Below, in pieces: positions 15,702-24,880 of a DNA stretch of 64,000 nucleotides (positions are counted from its first letter, which is position 1; every line of letters begins with the position of its first letter). The translations under genes were made by a program, and so were the position numbers. Under the pieces are notes generated by a model, which saw nothing but the letters and a program-made list of their open reading frames with translations, did not search any database and was not told where the DNA came from. The DNA is from PALG01 sp964495885 (lineage in GTDB: Bacteria > Bacteroidota > Bacteroidia > Flavobacteriales > Flavobacteriaceae), in the NCBI GenBank assembly GCA_964495885.1, contig CAZBWO010000002.1:62001-126000 (forward strand). Direction: 5' to 3'.

Positions 15702-18350
15702 TTATAAGGTGAACGCATTCGGTCCACTGGTTGGTGCAAAAAAGAAATCTGCATCGTGTTTATAATCTTCAATAACCGTATCATAAGCCGTTGAGTAATC
15801 TTTATTGGTAATGTAAATTGATAGGTGCGTTTCTCTCTTCAGAGCCTTATTGTGTAAATCTGCCCGTAGCTTCATGAACAATACAATAGGATCATGGGTG
15901 TTATTTGGTTGCTGATTGTAATGGTCAATCATTTCGGTACTTAACCAAACTCCATCAACCCATTCTCCATCAATTGCCAAGGCGACATCTTGATCAATTG
16001 CCCTCAAATCCCTTAGGATATTATCAAGTGTTGGTCTAATACTCATTGGGAACTCATTAATGTTGGTAATATATCTAGGCATGTTTCCGAAGAAATCCAT
16101 ATCTACCATGGCATCTCTATAGTCTTGCCATCTTCTCCATTTCTCATCATACGCTCCGTAATCATCGTCTTTGTCTACAGGCGCCAATTGTTTTTGGAGG
16201 TTTTTATAGAAATCCGGACTATAATTTCGTAGTTCCCTACACGTCATCATTCTTTGACGATAGATCTTATTATTTCTGAAAAGTCCGTTGGGGCTATAGG
16301 TATACGTTGGGTTGTCACTGGTCACGGTCGCTTCCTGGAAACGAATCTTAAACGTATCATCCTTGGCATAGGTGATGAGGAATCGTTTTTCTGCTTCATT
16401 ATAATCAAATACAATTCCTTCATGAAAACGGGTATTCAAAGCTTCGGTGATGGCATGCATCCTTCGGTTGAAGATCTGCCATAACGGAATCACCAATTGT
16501 ACAGTGGTATTGATTAACCGTTCACCATTAATGGTATATTCCACTACATTCAGAATATAGTTTTGGGGCATCGGTTTATTCACACTTTGGGTTCCTTTCA
16601 AACTTCTGGAGAGGTTGTTTAAGTATTTTAATGAACTAATCCATGGGTAGGAGCATTCCCTAAGAGTACAACACCCACCACTGCCTTCAGTCACGGATGC
16701 TTTATATGACAAACAAAAGTCTGCGACTACTTGTTGATCTTCACTTACAAGAATATACGTACCTCCAGCTGGTGTTCCAGCCCGGTGGGAGATTGAGGGA
16801 TGATCTTTCACAAACGACTTGAAATCGGTGGCATCATCTTTCAGATCGAAAAGAAGACATTCAAAATCAAGTCCGTAATCTCGCTGTATTTGTTTGATTT
16901 CGTCATAAATGGTGTAAGGCTCGCTTCCGAAGTGTCCTTCAATTCTATAGAAATCGTGGCAGTCTAAGGTGACTTCCAAAGGTTTTTGTACCCAACCTGT
17001 AGGGGCCAATAAATTTTTATGGTAACTTAAATTATAAGCTTGTTTTAGGTTGAAGGTTTTGTCATAATCCCAATAATGCAATAATTCTTCATCAACTTCA
17101 TAATAAACAGGAATTGCTTTTGGTCCTAGCACTTGGCAGGTCCTGGAAGGTGTAATCTCAAGATTTTCCTGTGTATCAAGGTTGAAGTTATCTAAAAGAA
17201 GCATCACTCGTTGCATTAAACTTTGCGCTTTTTTTAGATAAGCTTCATAGCCTGTATTTGTAGGGGAGGGGTACCAGTCATGTCTTAATTCTGGATAGGC
17301 ATCCTGTGATGGAAATAAACATCCTAAAAGTAGATGCTTCGGAAATGCTTCAACCTCTGGACAACATTCTGTTTTCAATTTCAACAGTAATTCCAGGATT
17401 TCATTGTGGGAAGCACTTAAATCCTTTGTTAGATCATAGCGGTATTGAATTTTATCATCATCACTAAAATCATCTAAATCATCAATTTGGTTTAGTACCG
17501 TATTTTGATCTCCATTTGAAATAGCAAGGATTTCCCCAAAACCATTGAATAAATCTGTATAGGCTTGATGCAAAGGTGATTTTGCTTCCGTGATGGCATA
17601 TTCAAAGGCATCGGCCATATCTGCATAGTCTTCAATGTTGGAGATTCCAAATCCGCCTTTTAAAACCACTTTTGGAACTGCGGTTTCAGAAAGATTACTC
17701 ATTGCCTCAAATACATTGTGCTTTGTGAAAATGGCATCTTGCGGATTTACAACATCTTCTATATCATCCTTGGAAATAAGCAACACCTTTAAGTTTTGTA
17801 CATTTTCCTGTCCTTGGTTGTCACAATTTGTGGAAGTACAAATACTGGGTTCCTTTTGGTAGCTTTCCAAATACAACACAACCACTTTATCACTTACATC
17901 CAATTCTGAAAGTGGTTCATGTTCCTCTTCATCCACTAAACTCTCAGGAATCAATTCAACAAGGTCAATGGTACTGCCACCGTCCTTGAAGTGCGTATAA
18001 TTGGCTTTATCATCCTCAAACTCCTTGTAATGGGAATAGGTAATCGCTTCCAATAGAATATTTTTAGAATCCATTGTGCTTTTGGTAGAAGCTTCTTCCA
18101 CATCTTCCTGGAGTTTCAGCAGGTCTCCATCTGTGGTAATTCCACATCCCTGGGATATGGTGATGGAATTATCTTCGTCAATACTAACGGTAAAACCGCA
18201 GACCAAACCTACGCCAGAAAGGCAAACACGGGTCAATCTGTCTTGTTCGTTGAAGTACTCTATGAACTCATTCAATTGATGGGATGTGAGCACTTGGTCG
18301 TCCACAAAGGAGTTGTACTGTGGGGTGATTTCCAATAATTTGCTTTTCAT
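15702..18350 (-). CDS. Large conserved eCIS structural protein of unknown role
   Basis: The 882-residue protein starts LLEITPQYNSFVDDQVLT, followed by HQLNEFIEYFNEQDRLTR and VCGFTVSIDEDNSITISQG, an arrangement that resembles the N-terminal attachment parts of phage baseplate and tail-fibre proteins, although I cannot name a family. The rest is a mixed-composition protein with clusters of cysteines (GGCCTLREC). Its gene lies between the second baseplate gene and the tape measure, where tail-fibre (Afp13-type) genes lie in other eCIS loci. No other tail-fibre candidate exists in this locus. It may be an outer baseplate or fibre-like component. No catalytic motif was seen. Confidence 0.75.
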   Translation of the reverse strand: MKSKLLEITPQYNSFVDDQVLTSHQLNEFIEYFNEQDRLTRVCLSGVGLVCGFTVSIDEDNSITISQGCGITTDGDLLKLQEDVEEASTKSTMDSKNILLEAITYSHYKEFEDDKANYTHFKDGGSTIDLVELIPESLVDEEEHEPLSELDVSDKVVVLYLESYQKEPSICTSTNCDNQGQENVQNLKVLLISKDDIEDVVNPQDAIFTKHNVFEAMSNLSETAVPKVVLKGGFGISNIEDYADMADAFEYAITEAKSPLHQAYTDLFNGFGEILAISNGDQNTVLNQIDDLDDFSDDDKIQYRYDLTKDLSASHNEILELLLKLKTECCPEVEAFPKHLLLGCLFPSQDAYPELRHDWYPSPTNTGYEAYLKKAQSLMQRVMLLLDNFNLDTQENLEITPSRTCQVLGPKAIPVYYEVDEELLHYWDYDKTFNLKQAYNLSYHKNLLAPTGWVQKPLEVTLDCHDFYRIEGHFGSEPYTIYDEIKQIQRDYGLDFECLLFDLKDDATDFKSFVKDHPSISHRAGTPAGGTYILVSEDQQVVADFCLSYKASVTEGSGGCCTLRECSYPWISSLKYLNNLSRSLKGTQSVNKPMPQNYILNVVEYTINGERLINTTVQLVIPLWQIFNRRMHAITEALNTRFHEGIVFDYNEAEKRFLITYAKDDTFKIRFQEATVTSDNPTYTYSPNGLFRNNKIYRQRMMTCRELRNYSPDFYKNLQKQLAPVDKDDDYGAYDEKWRRWQDYRDAMVDMDFFGNMPRYITNINEFPMSIRPTLDNILRDLRAIDQDVALAIDGEWVDGVWLSTEMIDHYNQQPNNTHDPIVLFMKLRADLHNKALKRETHLSIYITNKDYSTAYDTVIEDYKHDADFFFAPTSGPNAFTL

Positions 18351-18362
18351 AATGCGCGTCTT

Positions 18363-21026
18363 TTAAATGATTCCCAGGTTGGTCCTACCCAGAATGATAT
18401 TTTGTTGTTCTTCGTCGTTGTCACAATCATGCAACCTACCTTGCGTATAGATGGTATGAAGAGTGCTTATAATTTTGTTGAGTCGCATAAGTTTTCCCTT
18501 ATGCTGATTTTGACCGTTATTGGTTTTTGAAAGCAGCCAGTCTTGGTAAGCTTCTTCCAATTCTAACATTTCGTTTTCTTCCCCTTCTTCCATTTCGTAG
18601 CTTGCCGGCCATCCAATCCAACATATTTTTGCCAGAATATGGGAAGGCAATTCACGTTGAATCAAATCCTCCATGAATCTTCTGAAATCTATATTGCTGT
18701 AGCGTTCTGTCCAACCAGGAAGAACAATGGAAACCCTAAAGGAATAAGGATCTACGCCTTCACAACTTTCACAATTATCCTCACAGATAGGTAGAAAGTA
18801 ATCCTTGTTCATGGTTTCTTTGGTCACATCTGGGCGAAGAAGAATATGCTCTATCACGTACATGCCTTCGTTTACTTGTAACTCGTTCATAAAAGCAACT
18901 ACATCTGCCAGTGCAGCTTCAGCATTGGCAAGGGTGGTATAATATGCAATCCTTCTTGCAATCACGTGTCGCTCATCACTAGGGTCTGGATAATTTGGAT
19001 TGGTTAAATTGAAATAAAACTTTCCAGAAGTGGTTGTTTTCATTTCGTAATTGTCTGCATCCTTTCCGTAGATTTTTACATTGAAAACTTCTTCATAGAG
19101 TGCAGCTAGGGAATGGTAGTGTTTACTAGCAGAACCCAAAATGGTACCACCATCATCCCTAAATCGAAAGCGGTATTCAATGTATCCATCTGTATCCACC
19201 TCTTCGTAAATTTCCAAAGGGTCTTCAGAAAAATTTCTTCGGGAATAGTCTGGATTACCCGTAAGCAAAGCCATCCGCTTTTGAAACGAGGAAACATTAT
19301 TGGTATCCCACAGATTAGAAGGAGCCTGTTTATAATAATTGAAACTGAGTGCGCGTTCACAACCAATGGTTCCATATTCACTTAGAAACCGTTCTTTAGT
19401 TTCAATAACAGCTTGGTCTACAAAGGTGCCGTATAATTGCTTCATGAGAAATGCGTATTCGCTAAAGTTCTCCGCAAAACGTGCAAGCAGGTGATCCAAA
19501 AACTGATTTCTTCTTACTACTTGGTCGTCAAGTTCAGACAATAGTAGGGTGGTAATATCTTCATTGGTGGTATAATTACCAGAGACTAATTCTGGCAAGT
19601 CTTTTACATCTTCCACTAGTTGCGTGAAATACGTCTCACTTAGTGTACTGTCTATGGAAAACAATTCTTTTACTTTTTGAAGATGTGCAAAATAGGTAGC
19701 TAAGATCTGGTCAAAAAATAACAGATAGGCTTTCAGTTGTTTGGTCTTTGCTTTTTCGGCAGTAGTGGCTGTAGAACGCACGCCTAAGTGACCGGTTCCG
19801 TAGACTTCCGGAAAATCATTTTGAATAGTCGTGAACTTACCCAAGCTTGCATCACCTGCATCGGGAAGTTCCAAGTCTTTGTCTTCTTCAGCGATTGCAA
19901 GGGTCTGTGCAACTTCAGCTTCCCTAAACTCCTCTAAATACGTTTCCACTTCTTCTTCATTGATATTTAATGGAAGGAAGCCTTTGTAATAGCTGAAAGC
20001 ACTTTTGTCACAACGTTTTGGTTTTTTTCCTTTCGGAACGCAAAGTGCCCAAGTAGTTGTTCCGTCGCTACTTCCATCACAGTGGTCAATGGAAATATCC
20101 CTAATAACATCTACGCCTTCAATTTGTTGGATGATATCAATAAGATCACTAAGCCGAACTTCTTTTTTTAGTTCTGTTTGCTGAAGTTCTTTTGTGTCAA
20201 TAAACCCATGATTTAGTAAAGGACCGTTGAAAATTTCATCTGTAGTATAGCCTTTCTCCAGCATTTGTTTCAAGCTATAAAAAGCGAGGTTAGGGGAGAG
20301 GTAATGATCTATGGCACGAAGAATCATGGCGTGTACATATTCTTCATCTGCTTCTGGGAGTAGTTCAATTTGTGCACAAACCTGTACAGGGTGTTCTTCT
20401 ACTTCTTCCACATAAATAATATCTTCACAAAGATTTCTATGGGCGTGGTAAGCTTCCCTTACCAAATTTTTGATTTGCTTTATTTTGTTTTCAATCTTTG
20501 TGGGAGTGTCGAACTCTTCTGGGTCTAATTCATCTATTTCAATAAGTACATCATATAAACCATTCAAGACAAAGCTTTTTTGTTTGTTTTCTGGAACTTC
20601 GAAAGGCTCATAGCCCATTGTGAAATTTTTACAATTGGCATAAATGGTTTTCTCATGTTTCTGAAGCCATGCATTCTTTACTCCTTCAATATCAATAAAC
20701 AGTTTCCGGTAATCCAGTGTGTTTACTGGTTTAATAGGAAGGGCTTTTTCGGCCGTAAGGAATTGCTGTGATAGGGCATCTGGATTGCCTTCTTCAGAGA
20801 GGATTACCTCCACAGGTAGATTGATGCGGTTGCCCAAGTCTGTGAGGGCATAACTTAAAACTTCCAAAATGGTGATCCCTGGATCATGCTCATTGTAATC
20901 ATTCCAAAGTTTACTTCCCAAAGACTCAATGTACTCTATCCCTTTTTTCTTAAGAAATTGGAAGTCCAAATCGTCATTGCTGGCGGTCTTTTTTGGAATA
21001 CTAATATGTTTGTTTAGGGAAGACAT
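18363..21026 (-). CDS. eCIS baseplate protein, Afp12-like
   Basis: The 887-residue protein carries near its N-terminus SLGSKLWNDYNEHDPGITIL, the W-DYN-HDPGITLLE signature of contractile-system baseplate wedge proteins. Later parts include repeated segments rich in aromatic residues (DGYIEYRFRFRDDGGTILG) and a cysteine-containing C-terminal region (CEDNCESCEG). Such proteins form the baseplate wedge together with the J-like protein encoded immediately upstream. The two genes overlap by 13 bases, which fits stoichiometric co-translation. The next gene (882 residues) starts 12 bases after its stop. Confidence 0.82.
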   Translation of the reverse strand: MSSLNKHISIPKKTASNDDLDFQFLKKKGIEYIESLGSKLWNDYNEHDPGITILEVLSYALTDLGNRINLPVEVILSEEGNPDALSQQFLTAEKALPIKPVNTLDYRKLFIDIEGVKNAWLQKHEKTIYANCKNFTMGYEPFEVPENKQKSFVLNGLYDVLIEIDELDPEEFDTPTKIENKIKQIKNLVREAYHAHRNLCEDIIYVEEVEEHPVQVCAQIELLPEADEEYVHAMILRAIDHYLSPNLAFYSLKQMLEKGYTTDEIFNGPLLNHGFIDTKELQQTELKKEVRLSDLIDIIQQIEGVDVIRDISIDHCDGSSDGTTTWALCVPKGKKPKRCDKSAFSYYKGFLPLNINEEEVETYLEEFREAEVAQTLAIAEEDKDLELPDAGDASLGKFTTIQNDFPEVYGTGHLGVRSTATTAEKAKTKQLKAYLLFFDQILATYFAHLQKVKELFSIDSTLSETYFTQLVEDVKDLPELVSGNYTTNEDITTLLLSELDDQVVRRNQFLDHLLARFAENFSEYAFLMKQLYGTFVDQAVIETKERFLSEYGTIGCERALSFNYYKQAPSNLWDTNNVSSFQKRMALLTGNPDYSRRNFSEDPLEIYEEVDTDGYIEYRFRFRDDGGTILGSASKHYHSLAALYEEVFNVKIYGKDADNYEMKTTTSGKFYFNLTNPNYPDPSDERHVIARRIAYYTTLANAEAALADVVAFMNELQVNEGMYVIEHILLRPDVTKETMNKDYFLPICEDNCESCEGVDPYSFRVSIVLPGWTERYSNIDFRRFMEDLIQRELPSHILAKICWIGWPASYEMEEGEENEMLELEEAYQDWLLSKTNNGQNQHKGKLMRLNKIISTLHTIYTQGRLHDCDNDEEQQNIILGRTNLGII

Positions 21027-24000
21027 TTGGTTTTTGTTTTAGTGGTTGGACTCTCACATTTTGCACCAATGGCATATACTTTATGTTGTTTTGCAGAAAC
21101 CAAAATCGCCTTCGGACTACTGGGAACAACATTTGTTTTGATTTCATATGCAGCGGTTGGCCCTTTACGGTGTGCCACCTCCACATCTTCCAAATAATCT
21201 ACATACTCTAGTTGTTCTAGGTATTGAATGATTTTACTTCGGTGGAACGTAATGCCAAAATTGAGGTCATTGGTTTCAGAAAAGGCCCAAGGAGAAAGAT
21301 ATTTTTTAATGGCTGTTTCCAATATGCCTGTATAATAATTTTCATCATATCCTGTTCTAAATCGAACCCCTGTCGTAATTTTTATTTCCTCATAGTCTGG
21401 GTTGATTACTTCTGCTTCCACAAAAAAACTATTCAAACCATTGACATATTGTTGTATTTCATTTCGCTTTGCAGTACTCACACGTGGTTGGTAAATATCA
21501 AAAGCGTTATTGTTAACAATGTCTGGAATGACTACCAAGGCTACTTCACCTGCCGCATGATAGTTATCATCTTTGGTATGGTTAAGGGATTTTACTTTAT
21601 AAATATCTTTGAATTGCTGAAGAATCAAATGTTCATAATCCCATTGATTAATGGCTCGGTTCCTGTGTCGAATACGCTCGCTTACACGGGTGTAATATTG
21701 TAATGAGGTTTCTTCTGGGCTACCCCCAAAAGAAGCATACGGTTGTGTGACACTTTTGATTAGTGCATTGCGTTGAGTAAGTTTTGTAATGGTAGCAGCT
21801 GGAAGTCCGTTCTCTAGATGGGAAAGTTCATTTTCTTGATTAATAAATTCTGCGGTAACTGCCTGTGCATGGATATTGATGCATTGACAGAATGCATCAA
21901 AGTTTTTATCTGTTTTGGCCCGCAGCCAAAAATATCCCGAAGGAAGCAAGGTGTTATGGCTAGTAGCCCCCTTCGGGAAGGTAACGGTCACAAGACCGGT
22001 TTTTAGGAAATTATCTGTAGTGTTTCCCAAGAGATGGTTACTATCCAGTGTCTCCCAAACATTATTGGAAAGTACACTCCATGTTATTTTTTCGGGGAAT
22101 TGGTAAGCTTTTGCCAATGGATTTTCGGTTCCTTCCAAAAACTGAAAAAGTAAGGTTACTTGTTGAAGCGGTTCTACATTTTCAAATCCAATGTACAACT
22201 CACCTCCTTTACAATATGTTGGAAACAAGGTTTTTGCTTCTTCCGAAACTCCAAAAGGATGTATGTGAAATAATTGAATTTTCTCTAAGTTTTCACTGCT
22301 CCCTTCATTTTTAATATCCCATTCTTGGGAAGCAGTATAAGAAAGTGTTAGTTGTTCCAAAATAGGGGCGTAAGGCGCATTGGGAATGAGGGTATCTTCT
22401 TCACTGCTTAACGCCAAAGCATAGATTTTTGGGTAGAGACTGTGCAAAAAGGATTCATTGAGGGACCACTTTACCGGACCGTTTTTCCCAGTGGTATAAG
22501 TAGTATTGTTTACATTTAATTCGCAACTAAAGACTCCATCATTTTTATTTCCAAAAAGTGGGAAGCTTGGGGTGATTTCATCGGTGTTTTCTTCATCGAT
22601 GATGGTTGCTTTTGCAGTAAAATAGTCATCACCGTCTACAAATAAATTACTTGCCCCAAGTGTTGCCTGTTTAATGGGCGCACTACCACTGGGAGCAGTA
22701 TAGGATTTTGCCCCTGCATCATAAGTATAATACATGGTTTGGTGGTACAGTAAAGGAGAGAGGTTGAGATTGTCCCCATCTTTCCGATAGGCAAGATAAT
22801 GATCCCTAAAATCGTTTGGGGTGTTTAACCAAGTTCCTTCCAAAGAAAGTTTTTCCCAGTTTTTGGCAAATAACTCTTCATAGGAAATATAAAAAGCAGA
22901 ACGCTCAAGTGGTTGTGTGCCAAATGGATAAAATGGCTTATCTGGAACAATTTTTCCTTGATCATTTCGAAGTTCTAAATTTGTAACACCAGAAATATCA
23001 GTTGTAATTTCTATACTGGTAAGCTCCTTTTCTAAAAGATGTGTGTAAAGATTATATCCTTTCTCATTGTTGGGAACATTGGTATTGAGAAAAAAAGTTA
23101 GCAAGGGTTGGGAGGTATCATAATTTCCTTCATGAATTGTTGCATCATAAGGAACAATTGCTTCAGTAGTTTTATCAAGTTCCATTACCAGCGTAAGCTT
23201 TTTACCGTTCATACTACTGGCATAACCACTTTCTATAAATTCTGAAATGGCGAAGGGTCCTAACCATTCTTTTTCTCCGGTAGCATATACTGAAAAGCTA
23301 TCCAGTGCTTCGGAAAGGTTAAATCCTCCAACACCTTTTTTGAAGGTAAAGACCACCTTTATAAGCCTTCTACCTTCCTGAAGCAATAATGTAGGCGCTG
23401 CAATTGCAAATCCTAGGCTTGCAGCGGGAAGTTCTACAGTTGGTTTATAATACGACGGATATCCAAATGGCAAGAAGGTATCCCCTTCTTCTAAGGCCTC
23501 TTCTACACCGTCTTTTGAGTTGGTCATGGGGGCCGCATATATCCCATTGGTTTCAGTGGGATTTAGTACACTGCTTTTTCTGTGGTGAAGGACATTCTTT
23601 ATAGAAGCGATAGAAGCTGAATTGAATACCCGATCTTCAAGGGTAGCATACTGCATTTTATTTCCTTCAGAGTCTTTACCAGCTTCCAGTTTGGTGCCTT
23701 CCTCTACGAGTACTTCGTCTGCATTTTTAGCCAGCTCAAAAAGTAAATGTACTTGGTCTTCTTCTGCTTCTTTCTTGGATATTTGCAGGATTTCTTCGTA
23801 GTAAAAATCTAAGTGTCTTTGTGAGAGTTTGTTAAAACGTTCTTTTGAAAGTTCTAATAATTTAAGAAAGCTAACAAAAAGTGTGAGATGGGGAGTAAGT
23901 TCTTCCGAATCATCCAGTTGGGAAACAAATGTGGAAATCTCTTCCTTTTCAATCATGAAATTTTCCCAATTTCCTGAAGAAACAGTATCACTTTCTACCG

Positions 24001-24166
24001 GAAAATAATTGAGTTCTTTGGCAAAATTGAAGGCAAACTCCATCCATTCCTCAATACCAAAATCATTCAATTGTACATATTCTGGCTGAAGCGCAGTTCT
24101 TTTGCGTTGCGACTGTTCTGTACCAGCGTGTAGCGTTAGGTAGGTATGATCACACTTCTTTGCCAT
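21014..24166 (-). CDS. eCIS baseplate J-like protein (Afp11/gp6-like)
   Basis: This is a 1050-residue protein. Its last third matches the baseplate_J/gp47 family: YYTRVSERIRHRNRAINQWD, then the EVALVVIPDI strand and the region around VRFRTGYDENYYTGIL that ends in a wedge-type domain. The N-terminal two thirds are a larger, mostly beta-rich part typical of eCIS Afp11-class proteins. It would form the baseplate ring around the spike hub. It overlaps the Afp12-like gene by 13 bases and is preceded by the gp25 gene with a six-base gap. Confidence 0.85.
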   Translation of the reverse strand: MAKKCDHTYLTLHAGTEQSQRKRTALQPEYVQLNDFGIEEWMEFAFNFAKELNYFPVESDTVSSGNWENFMIEKEEISTFVSQLDDSEELTPHLTLFVSFLKLLELSKERFNKLSQRHLDFYYEEILQISKKEAEEDQVHLLFELAKNADEVLVEEGTKLEAGKDSEGNKMQYATLEDRVFNSASIASIKNVLHHRKSSVLNPTETNGIYAAPMTNSKDGVEEALEEGDTFLPFGYPSYYKPTVELPAASLGFAIAAPTLLLQEGRRLIKVVFTFKKGVGGFNLSEALDSFSVYATGEKEWLGPFAISEFIESGYASSMNGKKLTLVMELDKTTEAIVPYDATIHEGNYDTSQPLLTFFLNTNVPNNEKGYNLYTHLLEKELTSIEITTDISGVTNLELRNDQGKIVPDKPFYPFGTQPLERSAFYISYEELFAKNWEKLSLEGTWLNTPNDFRDHYLAYRKDGDNLNLSPLLYHQTMYYTYDAGAKSYTAPSGSAPIKQATLGASNLFVDGDDYFTAKATIIDEENTDEITPSFPLFGNKNDGVFSCELNVNNTTYTTGKNGPVKWSLNESFLHSLYPKIYALALSSEEDTLIPNAPYAPILEQLTLSYTASQEWDIKNEGSSENLEKIQLFHIHPFGVSEEAKTLFPTYCKGGELYIGFENVEPLQQVTLLFQFLEGTENPLAKAYQFPEKITWSVLSNNVWETLDSNHLLGNTTDNFLKTGLVTVTFPKGATSHNTLLPSGYFWLRAKTDKNFDAFCQCINIHAQAVTAEFINQENELSHLENGLPAATITKLTQRNALIKSVTQPYASFGGSPEETSLQYYTRVSERIRHRNRAINQWDYEHLILQQFKDIYKVKSLNHTKDDNYHAAGEVALVVIPDIVNNNAFDIYQPRVSTAKRNEIQQYVNGLNSFFVEAEVINPDYEEIKITTGVRFRTGYDENYYTGILETAIKKYLSPWAFSETNDLNFGITFHRSKIIQYLEQLEYVDYLEDVEVAHRKGPTAAYEIKTNVVPSSPKAILVSAKQHKVYAIGAKCESPTTKTKTKCLP

Positions 24167-24172
24167 GGTGTT

Positions 24173-24583
24173 TTATAATTCGGTTCCTTCTTCTTTATAA
24201 AATGGGAAGACCATATTTCCTCGGGAATTGGTCACCCGAACGATGTAATCTATTTCAATTACTATTTTCCCTTCCAGTTCGTTACTGTTTTCCAGACTAA
24301 TTTTTTGAACATCAATTCTGGGCTCATGATACAATATGGCTGTTTCAATAAGGTCCTTGATGTATGTTTTTAGGGTAGTATCTAATGGCTGAAAGAGTAA
24401 TTCCTCTAGGTTGCATCCATAGTCTGGTAGCATAATGCGCTCCCCTAATCTTGTAGAAAGGAGTATTTGCAGGCTTTTATTAATATCAACAATGTCTGCC
24501 GTGGTAATAAGTGTCCCCGACTTTCTGTCAAAGTACGGTGGGAAACTCCAACCTTCTCCTAAAAATTCAATTGTATCGTACAT
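24173..24583 (-). CDS. GPW/gp25 family baseplate protein
   Basis: The 136-residue length and motifs match gp25/Afp9: ADIVDINKSLQILLSTRLGE, then RIMLPDYGCNLEELLFQPLD and the EPRIDVQKISLE strand. The EPR segment is the conserved gp25 core that joins the sheath to the baseplate. It sits between the PAAR gene (two-base gap) and the J-like gene, the usual order in contractile systems. I see nothing unusual in it. Confidence 0.93.
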   Translation of the reverse strand: MYDTIEFLGEGWSFPPYFDRKSGTLITTADIVDINKSLQILLSTRLGERIMLPDYGCNLEELLFQPLDTTLKTYIKDLIETAILYHEPRIDVQKISLENSNELEGKIVIEIDYIVRVTNSRGNMVFPFYKEEGTEL

Positions 24584-24585
24584 TC

Positions 24586-24876
24586 TTATCCAATTAAAAC
24601 AGTAAATTCTCCTAAAACAATGGTTCCGCCATGGCCTGTGCTATCTCCTAATCTTGCAGCGGGCATACCTCCAATCATCACTGTAGCAGAGCCCATCGCA
24701 ATGGTATCTGGTGGTCCGCTACAAGTAGCCATGTCACCTACCCGTGCTGCAGGCATTCCGCCTATAAGTACAGTAGGTTCTCCAGCTGGAAGAATAGGAC
24801 CTCCCACATGGGGAACAGTTCCCGTAACCATCGGACAAACATGCATATCGTTTACTCTTGCTGCTGGTGCTCCCAT
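24586..24876 (-). CDS. PAAR-repeat spike tip protein
   Basis: The 96-residue protein is made of PAAR repeats: GAPAARVNDMHVCPM, GGMPAARVGDMATC and GGMPAARLGDSTGHGG. These fold into the sharpened cone that caps the VgrG/gp5 spike and holds a metal ion with histidine and cysteine ligands (H12, C14, the central cysteine and the late histidine are candidates). There is no C-terminal extension, so this tip carries no fused effector. It is four bases downstream of the VgrG-like gene. Confidence 0.95.
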   Translation of the reverse strand: MGAPAARVNDMHVCPMVTGTVPHVGGPILPAGEPTVLIGGMPAARVGDMATCSGPPDTIAMGSATVMIGGMPAARLGDSTGHGGTIVLGEFTVLIG

Positions 24877-24880
24877 TGTA

